Made by a program: the position numbers and the translations under genes
Notes under the pieces: model-generated
What the model was told of the DNA's origin: nothing
Database searches by the model: none
What the model saw: only the letters and a program-made list of their open reading frames with translations
In this document: positions 1 to 5,150 of the stretch, piece after piece
Layout: each line of letters opens with the position of its first letter
Numbering within the stretch: position 1 is the stretch's first letter
Source of the DNA: Akkermansia muciniphila
GTDB lineage: Bacteria > Verrucomicrobiota > Verrucomicrobiia > Limisphaerales > SXTU01
Direction: 5' to 3'
Length of the DNA: 5,150 nucleotides
Assembly (NCBI GenBank): GCA_945872195.1
Contig: CAMBZO010000220.1
Coordinates: forward strand, 1-5,150

Positions 1-143
1 GAGGGGCCGGTGGCGTAATTGTCGTCGTAGAAGCTTCGGACCGTGGCTGTGAGGTTCCAAGGCTTCGCGTCTTGGGCGAGAGCGGGTTGAAGTGTCACCG
101 CGCCCAACGCCACTAGTCCCGTCGTTGTAATGATCCGATTCAT
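1..143 (-). CDS. Exported protein, N-terminal fragment (possible outer-membrane beta-barrel)
   Basis: The gene runs off the left edge, so only its first 47 complete codons are visible. I translated it by hand from the ATG at 143-141. The N-terminus is a classic Sec signal peptide: MNR, then a hydrophobic stretch (IITTTGLVALGAVTL), then QPALAQ with a likely signal peptidase I cut after ALA or ALAQ. The mature start reads DAKPWNLTATVRSFYDDNYATGP. The alternating pattern of W-N-L-T-A-T-V-R, followed by an aromatic/Asp-rich FYDDNY turn, resembles the first strand and loop of an outer-membrane beta-barrel. I recall similar starts in verrucomicrobial barrel proteins, but that is memory and not a search result. 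A weak Shine-Dalgarno (AAAGG, 4 bases before the ATG) is present. The gene lies 77 bp downstream of the chelatase gene on the same strand. The exported N-terminus is well supported; the barrel assignment is tentative. Confidence 0.72.
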   Translation of the reverse strand, partial: MNRIITTTGLVALGAVTLQPALAQDAKPWNLTATVRSFYDDNYATGP

Positions 144-185
144 AAGGCCTTTAATATCCGCGCTTCCCACTGAAAATTCACGGCT

Positions 186-215
186 TTGGTAAGGGATTGG
201 GGCGCCGAGTGTCAA
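186..215 (-). promoter_or_regulatory. Weak candidate promoter for the exported-protein gene
   Basis: On the minus strand an exact TTGACA hexamer (210-215) is followed after 18 bases by TACCAA (186-191), which matches only three of six positions of the -10 consensus. It lies in the 77-bp gap after the chelatase gene and would give a leader of about 40 bases. The perfect -35 is suggestive and the poor -10 argues against it. The downstream gene could simply be co-transcribed with the chelatase gene. Confidence 0.22.
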
Positions 216-220
216 CGGTA

Positions 221-1078
221 TTATTCCCCTAAACGTCCATCGGCAGCCTCGCGCACGCGCTCGAGGATGACCTCCGCCATCAGCGGCTCGCTGCCGATGC
301 TCGGCGCATACCACAGCCGCCTGCCGTGTCGCTCCGTCGGGTTGCGCCAAGTCGGCTGGCCGCTACGCAACCGCTCCTGCACAACCTCCGCCGGCTCGCC
401 CAGCATCACCGGGATGTCCTCGAAGGAATGCAGCCCGTCGCTGATGAAGAACGGCACCATGGCCAGGTTCTGCGCCTGCGCCATCTGCCAGCACGCGCCG
501 ATGCGCGGCTCCTCCTCCATAAACACCGGATAAACCTCCGCATACTCGCCCCCTGCGCGGATGAGCTCCACCTGACGTTCGATGGCCTTGCGCGAATTCT
601 CGTTGTTCCCCGTCCCATGTCCGGCGATGAAAAGCGCCGTGTCCAGCGGCTTCGGCGACGCAGGAGCCGGATGCTCCTCCACCACCGCGCGAGCGCGAGC
701 CAGCAGCACCCGAGTCATGCTCGCATGCGTCCCCACTGGCCCGCAGTAGTGCAACGTCTGCCCACCCCGCTCTTGGATCCGCGCGAAGCCCGGCTGGCCG
801 CCCTGGCTGAAGCCCAACTCGCGCGGGATGACCTGCTCCGTGAAATACCCATCGCTGATGAACAGCGGAACAATGAACACCCGCGGCGCGAATACCCCGC
901 GTAGCACGCCGCTCACGGACGGCTCCTCCTTCCAGAAGCACGGCACGACCTCCGCAAAGATTCCGCGCCGCCGCAATTCGTCGGCGTGTTGATGTGTCGG
1001 CGCGGCGGAGTCTGCATTCAACGTCGAGCCATGCCCGACCAGCACCAGCGCCGCGTCTTGAAAAGAGTCACTTGCCAC
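221..1078 (-). CDS. cbiX: Two-domain CbiX/SirB-like sirohydrochlorin chelatase
   Basis: This cytoplasmic class II chelatase inserts a metal (Co2+ for cobalamin, or Fe2+ for siroheme) into sirohydrochlorin. From the GTG at 1078 it is 285 residues, the size of a long CbiX made of two fused half-domains. Half 1 has LVLVGHGST (His16), FWKEEP and VPLFISDG (71-77). Half 2 repeats this as LFIAGHGTG (His154), FMEEEP and VPFFISDGLH (His217), then EDIP. Half 2 has both metal-binding His positions; in half 1 the second one is replaced by Phe79. Start choice: an in-frame TTG at 1105 would add nine residues (MRGPCYSWR) unlike the family. The GTG gives MASDSFQDAALVLVGHG, putting the GHG motif at its usual distance from the N-terminus. 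Neither start has a clear Shine-Dalgarno. The nearby CysJ-like gene favours siroheme ferrochelatase (SirB) over cobaltochelatase, but sequence alone cannot decide the metal. Confidence 0.88.
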   Translation of the reverse strand: MASDSFQDAALVLVGHGSTLNADSAAPTHQHADELRRRGIFAEVVPCFWKEEPSVSGVLRGVFAPRVFIVPLFISDGYFTEQVIPRELGFSQGGQPGFARIQERGGQTLHYCGPVGTHASMTRVLLARARAVVEEHPAPASPKPLDTALFIAGHGTGNNENSRKAIERQVELIRAGGEYAEVYPVFMEEEPRIGACWQMAQAQNLAMVPFFISDGLHSFEDIPVMLGEPAEVVQERLRSGQPTWRNPTERHGRRLWYAPSIGSEPLMAEVILERVREAADGRLGE

Positions 1079-1158
1079 GCGCCATGAATAACACGGACCG
1101 CGCAAAAGCCCAAGCCCGAACCCGCTTCCGCTCGTGAAGGTTCGGCCGCGGAGACCGG

Positions 1159-1188
1159 ATTCGAGGCGGCGGCGGCGCTGTGTTTCAA
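1159..1188 (-). promoter_or_regulatory. Candidate sigma70-type promoter for the chelatase gene
   Basis: Reading the minus strand, TTGAAA (1183-1188, five of six matches to the -35 consensus) is followed after 18 bases by TCGAAT (1159-1164, four of six matches to the -10). Transcription would begin near 1152, leaving a leader of about 75 bases before the GTG at 1078. The spacer is mostly a GCC triplet run, plus-strand GGC repeats at about 1165-1177. The rest of the 164-bp divergent spacer (1079-1242) shows no riboswitch or strong inverted repeat that I can recognise, and no convincing promoter for the plus-strand gene. Confidence 0.3.
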
Positions 1189-1242
1189 ACTTTTCCTTGG
1201 CTTGGGTTGCGCGGCACGGGCGGGTTTGTTACGAGTGGCGCC

Positions 1243-1722
1243 ATGAGATTGCCCTTCGTGCTGGCCCTGGCAGCCACGCTCGCCTTCACCTCCGCGCAGG
1301 AGACGAAGAAGGCCGGCGAGCCGCCTCTGCCATTTCCTCGCAAAGGCAAATACGGCTACCGCGACAAGTCCGGCGAGTTCCTCATCCAGCCGCAGTTCGA
1401 CTACGCGGGCGAGTTCAGCGAAGGGCTGGCGGTGATCGGCCTCGGCAAGTTCCCGGCCACGAAATGGGGCTACATCAATCTCCAGGGCAACCTCGTCATC
1501 CCCGCGCAGTTCGAGGGCGCGCACGACTTCTCCGAGGGCATGGCGGCGGTGAGTTTCAGCGGCAAACTCGGCTACATTGACCGCACCGGGAAGCTCGTCG
1601 TGCCCGTGAAGTTCGACGAGGCGCAGAAGTTCAATGACGGCCGCGCACGCGTGCGCATCATCACGGAGGGCTACGGCTACATCAACAAGCAGGGCGAACT
1701 CGTCGTGCCGCTGCAACGCTGA
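1243..1722 (+). CDS. Secreted WG-repeat protein
   Basis: This is a 159-residue protein with an N-terminal signal peptide: MR, a hydrophobic core LPFVLALAATLAF, then TSAQ with a likely cut near residue 19. Four WG (KWG) repeats follow, with GY dyads at about 38-39 (YGYRDKSG), 76-77 (WGYINLQG), 110-111 (LGYIDRTG) and 145-146 (YGYINKQG). Each is followed by a strand such as LVIPAQF and an FSEG/FNDG turn with A-V. Spacing is 34-38 residues, and the last repeat is cut short, ending at VVPLQR. WG repeats are thought to form beta structures for binding; no enzymatic role is known and I see no catalytic motif. The ATG at 1243 is chosen because it gives an immediate signal peptide. An in-frame GTG at 1180 would bury it behind 21 extra residues. 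The ABC ATPase begins 5 bp downstream, so co-transcription and coupled translation are likely. I infer an extracytoplasmic accessory role for the exporter. Confidence 0.85.
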   Translation: MRLPFVLALAATLAFTSAQETKKAGEPPLPFPRKGKYGYRDKSGEFLIQPQFDYAGEFSEGLAVIGLGKFPATKWGYINLQGNLVIPAQFEGAHDFSEGMAAVSFSGKLGYIDRTGKLVVPVKFDEAQKFNDGRARVRIITEGYGYINKQGELVVPLQR

Positions 1723-1727
1723 ATCGG

Positions 1728-2687
1728 ATGCCGCCGCCCATCCTCGCCGCCCCGCCGCCCCCCGCGGTCCGGCTCACCAACGTCACCAAGACCTTCGGCG
1801 CGCACACCGCCGTCCGCGACCTCACGCTCACCGTCCCCACCGGCTGCACCTACGGCTTCATCGGCCCCAACGGCTCCGGCAAGACCACCACCATCCGCAC
1901 CATTCTCCACATCTTCCACCCCGACTCCGGCGCGGTAGAAGTGCTCGGCGAGCGCAGCACCCGCGCCGCCAACGACCGCATCGGCTACCTGCCCGAGGAG
2001 CGCGGCCTCTACAAAAAGATGACCGTCCGCCGCGTGCTCGCCTACTACGCCGCGCTCAAGGGCATGACCCGCGCCGACGCCGCCCGCGAGATTGACAAGT
2101 GGCTGGCGAAAATGGGCTTGAGCGAGTGGGCCGACAAGAAAGTCGAGGCGCTCTCCAAAGGCATGGCGCAGAAAATCCAGTTCATCGCCGCCGTCGTCGC
2201 CCGGCCCGAACTGCTCATCCTCGACGAACCTTTCTCCGGCCTCGACCCCGTCAACCTCGAGGTCATCCGCACCGCTATCCTCGAACTCCGCGCCGCCGGC
2301 ACCACCGTCATCTTCAGCACGCACGACATGGCGATGGCCGAGACGATGTGCGACTTCATCTTCATGATTTACCGGGGCAACAAAGTCCTCGACGGCACGC
2401 TCGCCGACATCCAGCGCAGCTACGGCGAGGACACCATCCGCGTGAGCTGCGACGGCGGTGTGGAACTCCTCCGCAGCCTCCCCGGCGTCGAGTTGGTGCG
2501 CGATCTTGGCCAGTCGCAGGAGCTCCGCCACCCCGACCCGCAAGCCCTCCTGCGCGACCTCGCCCCGCGCACGACCGTCCGCCACTTCGAGGTCACGAAG
2601 CCCTCGCTCCACGACATCTTCATCCGCATTGCGAAGCCGGAGGCGCAGGAGTTGGCCGCGCCCAAGACGACAGGAGGCGGGTCGTGA
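1728..2687 (+). CDS. ABC transporter ATP-binding protein, NatA-like (COG4152 type)
   Basis: This 319-residue nucleotide-binding subunit of an ABC-2 exporter would sit on the inner face of the membrane and power the permease at 3415-4761. Visible motifs are Walker A GPNGSGKT (46-53), a Q-loop region IGYLPEERGLY (85-95) with Glu at the usual Gln position, a signature LSKGM (142-146) in place of LSGGQ, Walker B LLILDEP with D166/E167, D-loop SGLDP (170-174) and switch His199 in STHD. The PEERGLY and LSKGM variants are, as I recall, normal for the NatA/COG4152 group, so they are not signs of decay. Residues about 234-300 form a DUF4162-like C-terminal domain ending SLHDIFIRIA. The N-terminus carries PPP and PPPP runs (2-4, 9-12). 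The ATG at 1728 is the only plausible start. It follows the WG gene stop by 5 bp with no clear Shine-Dalgarno, which suggests translational coupling. The substrate is unknown; Na+ or drug export is family-level inference. Confidence 0.95.
   Translation: MPPPILAAPPPPAVRLTNVTKTFGAHTAVRDLTLTVPTGCTYGFIGPNGSGKTTTIRTILHIFHPDSGAVEVLGERSTRAANDRIGYLPEERGLYKKMTVRRVLAYYAALKGMTRADAAREIDKWLAKMGLSEWADKKVEALSKGMAQKIQFIAAVVARPELLILDEPFSGLDPVNLEVIRTAILELRAAGTTVIFSTHDMAMAETMCDFIFMIYRGNKVLDGTLADIQRSYGEDTIRVSCDGGVELLRSLPGVELVRDLGQSQELRHPDPQALLRDLAPRTTVRHFEVTKPSLHDIFIRIAKPEAQELAAPKTTGGGS
2672..2687 (+). promoter_or_regulatory. Strong ribosome-binding site stranded at the end of the ATPase gene
   Basis: The last codons of the ATPase gene contain AGGAGG (2672-2677), a full Shine-Dalgarno. 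Six bases later comes GTG (2684-2686), overlapping the ATPase stop TGA (2685-2687) as GTGA. This is the arrangement expected for a coupled downstream gene, yet the next recognisable plus-strand gene starts 731 bases further on, beyond the toxin-antitoxin pair. The motif is directly visible. That it once served the permease is inference. Confidence 0.5.
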
Positions 2688-2713
2688 GCGCCCGTGCGGA
2701 AACTCTTGGCCAG

Positions 2714-3133
2714 TCAGCGGCCCAGCAGCAGTTGAAACCGCTGGTGTCCACCGAAGCGGAACGTGGAGAAGCCGCGCCGGTCCAAGGTGAGGATGTCCGC
2801 CACATCCAACTCCTGTGCCAACAGCACCAGCGTGGCGTCCGCGAAATCCATCGGCACGTCCGCGTATTTCCGCATCAACTGAGCGGCGCTTTCAAGTTGG
2901 GCGAGTTCCGTGCAGCCATGCACTTGGGTGCGGCTTCTGGCCAACAGTTTTACCAACGCCTTCGGCCCATCCGGGTCGTGCCGGAGGAAGTGCATGGTCT
3001 CCACGATCACGGCACTGGTGGTATGCACTTGGCCGTCGAACGCCTCCAACGTGTCCGCGCACGGGCCGTGATGCGGGTCGGTCGAGTCCAGATAGGCGAC
3101 CAGCGGACCGGCGTCGAGGAGCCAGGCTTTCAC
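2714..3133 (-). CDS. vapC: VapC-type PIN-domain ribonuclease toxin
   Basis: This PIN-domain Mg2+-dependent ribonuclease is the toxin of a type II toxin-antitoxin pair with vapB. From the GTG at 3133 it is 139 residues, a normal VapC length. It begins MKAWLLDAGPLVAYLD with catalytic Asp7. The other expected acids are Glu46 (VIVET), Asp99 in DFADATLVLLA (Asp96 is adjacent) and Asp118 in ILTLDRRGF, so all four acidic positions are present and the enzyme looks intact. Start choice: the GTG at 3133-3131 overlaps the vapB stop as GTGA, a standard coupled toxin start. An in-frame TTG at 3142 would add only MAA. The gene converges on the ATPase, with 26 bp between their stops. VapC toxins cut tRNA or rRNA, but this one's target cannot be read from sequence. 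The PMDFADA / TLDRR pattern matches the widespread chromosomal PIN subgroup. Confidence 0.92.
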   Translation of the reverse strand: MKAWLLDAGPLVAYLDSTDPHHGPCADTLEAFDGQVHTTSAVIVETMHFLRHDPDGPKALVKLLARSRTQVHGCTELAQLESAAQLMRKYADVPMDFADATLVLLAQELDVADILTLDRRGFSTFRFGGHQRFQLLLGR

Positions 3134-3366
3134 GGCCGCCAATTATTTTCGCGGATGGCTTTGCGCCAAGAATCTCCATCCGGCACGCGCGGCAACCGCA
3201 GCACGCCACGCAGGCCGGAAATACGCTTGCCGAGCGGCTCCGTGTTCACCTCGCGGCTCACAGCCTGCCGCACCACCTCGGCCTCCGAAACCTTCAGCGC
3301 GACGGCGCGGGCGCGCAGTTTCCGGCGCAACCCGCCGTCCAGTCGCAATGTCAGTGTGGCATCCAT
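3130..3366 (-). CDS. vapB: VapB-type ribbon-helix-helix antitoxin
   Basis: This is a 78-residue antitoxin and probable DNA-binding autorepressor. It starts with a beta-strand MDATLTLRLD (alternating residues, as in ribbon-helix-helix ribbons). A basic helix follows (GLRRKLRARAVALKV, 12-26), then a second helix (SEAEVVRQAVSREV, 27-40). This is the order expected of an RHH domain in which a dimer binds operator DNA through the strand. The tail (about 45-78, with LGKRISGLRGVL and SWRKAIRENNW) would wrap onto VapC and block its active site. The ATG at 3366 is the natural start; no good Shine-Dalgarno precedes it. Its stop overlaps the toxin start by 4 bases (GTGA), giving the usual antitoxin-first order. 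The RHH fold is read by eye and could be subdivided differently. Pairing with an intact PIN toxin makes the role secure. Confidence 0.85.
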   Translation of the reverse strand: MDATLTLRLDGGLRRKLRARAVALKVSEAEVVRQAVSREVNTEPLGKRISGLRGVLRLPRVPDGDSWRKAIRENNWRP

Positions 3367-3414
3367 GATTGGCAGCGTAAGACAAAGCGCGACTCCGGCA
3401 AGACATCTTTTCCC
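3367..3414. promoter_or_regulatory. Shared vapBC promoter/operator and permease leader
   Basis: These 48 bases separate the divergent vapB and permease starts. AAGACA occurs twice in the same orientation, at 3379-3384 and 3400-3405, 21 bp apart (about two helical turns). The second copy lies in an imperfect palindrome AAGA-CA-TCTT (3400-3409). Either could be a VapB operator half-site. A minus-strand TTGCCG with a weak TACGCT 16 bases later is a poor promoter candidate. The permease side has no Shine-Dalgarno in the 20 bases before its ATG. The repeats are seen; the function is inferred. Confidence 0.3.
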
Positions 3415-4761
3415 ATGAACAAAGTCTGGCGCGTCGCCTCCACCGAGTATCTCAACGCCGTGCGCAGCAAGGCGTTCATCCTCGGTGTCCTGCTCCTCCC
3501 GGTCATCATGGCGATCTCCATCGGCGTGCAGGTTTACGCGCAGAAGAAGACCGACCTCACCCCGCGCCGCCTCGCCGTCCTCGACCGCTCCGGCCAGCTC
3601 TACGAAGCCCTCGCCGCCAAGGCCAAGGCCCGCAACGACGCCCTCCGCACGCAGCCGCCCTCCGTCTCCGTCGAGCTACAAGGCCAGCGCCTCAAGATGG
3701 ACCTGCCGCAGCAACCCGAGTTCGTCCTCGAACCATTTAAGTTCCTCGGCGACGACCTGAAAACTGCCGAGCTGCAACTCTCCGAACGCGTCCGGCGCAA
3801 AGAACTCTTCGCCTTCCTCATCATCGGCAAAGCCATCCTCGCGCCCGACGCCACCAATCACACCGAGTTGCTCTACCACACGCAGACGCCCACCTTCCAC
3901 GAGCTGCCGAGCTGGCTGGACAACACCCTCAACGCCGAAATCCGCGAGCGCCGCTTCACCGCCGCCGGCGTGGACAGCCAGCAAGTCCGCCAGCTGTCCC
4001 GCCAGGTGCCGCTCCAGCGCCTCGGCCTCGCCCAGCAGAAGACCACCGGCGAAGTCATCGCCGCCAAACTCGAGAACCGCATCGCCACCCACGCCGTGCC
4101 CATTGGCGCGATGCTGCTCCTCTTTATGGTCGTGATGAGCAGCGCGCCCGCGCTCCTGAACACGGTGCTGGAGGAAAAGATGCAGAAGATTTCCGAGGTG
4201 CTGCTGGCCAGCGTATCGCCCTTCCAGCTCATGCTCGGCAAGCTCTTCGGCACCGTCCTGGTCTCGCTCACGCTCTCGACCCTCTACCTCGTCAGCGTTG
4301 CGTGGATGCTCTGGAAATTCGGCCTACTCGGCCACGTGCCGGGGCACCTTTTCGCGTGGTTCTTTCTCTTCCAACTTCTCGCGCTCCTCATGTTCGGCTC
4401 CATGTTCATCGCCGTCGGTGCGGCGTGCAGCGAAATCCGCGACGCGCAGAACCTCATCGTCCCGGTGATGATGGTCCTCCTGATTCCCATGCTCACCTGG
4501 ATGGCCGTCCTGCAATCTCCCGCCAGTCCGTTCTCCCGCGCGCTGTCGCTCTTCCCGCCCGCCACGCCGCTCATCATGTTCCTCCGCATCGCCATCCCGC
4601 CCGGCGTGCCCGGGTGGGAAATCGCCCTCAGCCTCGTGCTCACCAGCCTCTTCACGCTGGGCAGCGTCTGGGTCAGCGCGAAAATCTTCCGCCTCGGCAT
4701 CCTCTCGCAAGGCCAGACCCCGAGCATCCCGAAGCTCATCACGTGGGTCTTCTCAAAGTAA
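3415..4761 (+). CDS. ABC-2 type permease, NatB-like
   Basis: This 448-residue inner-membrane subunit would form the export channel with the ATPase at 1728-2687. It has the NatB/COG1668 layout: one N-terminal membrane segment (about 21-41, FILGVLLLPVIMAISIGV), a large extracytoplasmic domain (about 43-225), then five segments at about 228-248, 275-298, 312-337, 346-366 and 402-425. The family-typical amphipathic loop EEKMQKISEVLLASVSPFQL (253-272), followed by GKLFG, lies before the third segment. Near 373-391 PFSRALSLFPPATPLIMFLR matches the usual PF...FP..P..M..R pattern. The ATG at 3415 is chosen because it directly precedes MNKVWRVASTEYLNAVRSKAF, the family start. The same frame is open for hundreds of bases upstream, but that sequence is antisense to vapBC. 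No Shine-Dalgarno is seen, so translation may be weak or coupled. The stop is followed by 23 bp and then the convergent CysJ-like gene, with no hairpin terminator. Confidence 0.94.
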   Translation: MNKVWRVASTEYLNAVRSKAFILGVLLLPVIMAISIGVQVYAQKKTDLTPRRLAVLDRSGQLYEALAAKAKARNDALRTQPPSVSVELQGQRLKMDLPQQPEFVLEPFKFLGDDLKTAELQLSERVRRKELFAFLIIGKAILAPDATNHTELLYHTQTPTFHELPSWLDNTLNAEIRERRFTAAGVDSQQVRQLSRQVPLQRLGLAQQKTTGEVIAAKLENRIATHAVPIGAMLLLFMVVMSSAPALLNTVLEEKMQKISEVLLASVSPFQLMLGKLFGTVLVSLTLSTLYLVSVAWMLWKFGLLGHVPGHLFAWFFLFQLLALLMFGSMFIAVGAACSEIRDAQNLIVPVMMVLLIPMLTWMAVLQSPASPFSRALSLFPPATPLIMFLRIAIPPGVPGWEIALSLVLTSLFTLGSVWVSAKIFRLGILSQGQTPSIPKLITWVFSK

Positions 4762-4784
4762 GGAGGCGGACGCCCAGGTCCCAC

Positions 4785-5150
4785 TCAATAGACATCCCGC
4801 TGGTAGCGCTTGTCCTGCTTGAGCGCCGCCACGTAGGCGGTGGCTTCCTCCGCGCGCTTGCCGCCAGCCGTCTGGATGATCTGGTGCAGCGCCGCGTCCA
4901 CGTCCTTCGCCATGCGGCTCGCGTCTCCGCAGACGTAGAAGCCGCCGCCTTCCTCCAGCCACGCGTAGAGTTCCTTGCCGTGCTCCAGCATCCGCGTCTG
5001 CACGTAAATCTTCTCCACCTGGTCGCGGCTGAACGCGAGGTCCAGCCGCGTCAACGTGCCATCGCGCTGCATCGCCTCGAGTTCCTCGCGAAACAGAAAG
5101 TCCGTCGCCCCGCGCTGGTCGCCGAAGAAGAGCCAATTCTTCCCCTTCGC
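4785..5150 (-). CDS. cysJ: CysJ-like sulfite reductase flavoprotein, C-terminal part
   Basis: The gene enters from the right edge; 121 codons of its C-terminus are visible. They form the end of the NADPH-binding lobe of a diflavin or FAD reductase, which passes electrons from NADPH to FAD (and FMN) and then to a siroheme sulfite reductase. The motifs match CysJ and cytochrome P450 reductase relatives: NWLFFGDQ (5-12 of the fragment), DGTLTRLDLAFSRDQ.EKIYVQ (30-51, with Ser41, Arg42, Lys47, Tyr49 and Gln51 at NADP 2'-phosphate positions), FYVCGDASRMAKDVD (71-85) and the terminal RYQRDVY, whose last Tyr is expected to stack on the flavin. The RYQRDVY ending is characteristic of CysJ, which supports sulfite reductase over P450 reductase or nitric oxide synthase. 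Whether the FMN domain is present lies outside the window. It converges on the permease gene with a 23-bp gap. Confidence 0.93.
   Translation of the reverse strand, partial: AKGKNWLFFGDQRGATDFLFREELEAMQRDGTLTRLDLAFSRDQVEKIYVQTRMLEHGKELYAWLEEGGGFYVCGDASRMAKDVDAALHQIIQTAGGKRAEEATAYVAALKQDKRYQRDVY

Larger units (their letters stand above)
2715..3414. other. Inverted vapBC module splitting the exporter operon
   Basis: The whole stretch between the ATPase stop and the permease ATG is taken up by vapC, vapB and the 48-bp region upstream of vapB, all opposite to the exporter genes. COG4152-type ATPase genes and their ABC-2 permeases are normally adjacent or overlapping, so this looks like an insertion. 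I looked for terminal inverted repeats, a target-site duplication or a transposase and found none. The mechanism is therefore unknown, and the boundaries are approximate. Confidence 0.6.

Noticed and set aside
1079..1242. Cobalamin riboswitch in the leader of the chelatase gene.
   Set aside because: I found no B12-box-like sequence or multi-stem folding pattern, and the 164-bp spacer is too short for a full one together with promoters.
1018..1716. Long minus-strand open frame opposite the WG-repeat gene.
   Set aside because: It overlaps both the chelatase start and the WG gene, has no recognisable domain, and its composition is that expected from the antisense of a GC-rich gene.
1805..2330. 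Non-canonical Q-loop (Glu for Gln) and LSKGM signature in the ATPase as signs of a degenerate enzyme.
   Set aside because: Both variants are, as far as I know, typical of the NatA/COG4152 group, and Walker A, Walker B, D-loop and switch His are intact.
1677..2612. 311-codon minus-strand frame opposite the ABC ATPase.
   Set aside because: The plus strand carries all ABC ATPase motifs in order; this frame is Gly/Ala/Val/Asp-rich shadow sequence.
2504..2715. A 12-base direct repeat (TCTTGGCCAGTC) at 2504-2515 and 2704-2715, exactly 200 bases apart, the second copy at the vapC stop.
   Set aside because: One 12-mer repeat in 5 kb of GC-rich DNA is close to chance expectation. The first copy is inside conserved ATPase coding sequence, so it does not bracket the inserted module.
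2815..4761. A 648-residue version of the permease starting at a GTG inside the vapC region.
   Set aside because: The extra 200 residues are antisense to well-supported vapC and vapB, are Arg/Pro-rich without family features, and the standard permease N-terminus starts at 3415.
4762..4784. Possible terminator (GGCG-GA-CGCC) and a GGAGG motif between the permease and the CysJ-like gene.
   Set aside because: The stem is too short with a 2-base loop and no T-run on either strand. No start codon follows the GGAGG at a useful distance before the convergent gene.

Overview
This is a GC-rich bacterial window, probably from a Gram-negative chromosome. The gene types (a duplicated CbiX-type chelatase, a CysJ-type flavoprotein, an exported protein with the look of an outer-membrane barrel, and a WG-repeat protein) would suit Verrucomicrobiota or a related PVC lineage. 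That placement is an impression from protein style and is not proven. I see no rRNA, tRNA, CRISPR array, insertion sequence or phage gene.

Layout. Bases 1-143 (minus) hold the first 47 codons of an exported protein with a clear signal peptide. Bases 221-1078 (minus) encode a two-domain CbiX/SirB-like sirohydrochlorin chelatase. A 164-bp divergent spacer follows. Bases 1243-1722 (plus) encode a secreted WG-repeat protein. Five bases later, 1728-2687 (plus) encodes an ABC ATPase of the NatA/COG4152 type. Its membrane partner, a NatB-like ABC-2 permease, lies at 3415-4761 on the same strand. Between the two sits a complete minus-strand toxin-antitoxin pair: vapB at 3130-3366 and vapC at 2714-3133, joined by a GTGA overlap. 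Bases 4785-5150 (minus) are the C-terminal 121 codons of a CysJ-like sulfite reductase flavoprotein.

How the genes fit together. WG protein, ATPase and permease look like one plus-strand operon for a Na+/drug-type or unidentified ABC exporter. The vapBC module appears to have been inserted, in inverted orientation, exactly between ATPase and permease. It leaves a strong AGGAGG ribosome-binding site stranded at the end of the ATPase gene, while the permease start has no recognisable one. The chelatase (making siroheme or a cobalt corrinoid precursor) and the CysJ-like protein (partner of a siroheme enzyme) may both serve sulfite reduction, although they lie on either side of the exporter. The most unusual element is the split operon: its junctions, and a reading frame antisense to vapBC that stays open from the stranded ribosome-binding site to the permease start codon.
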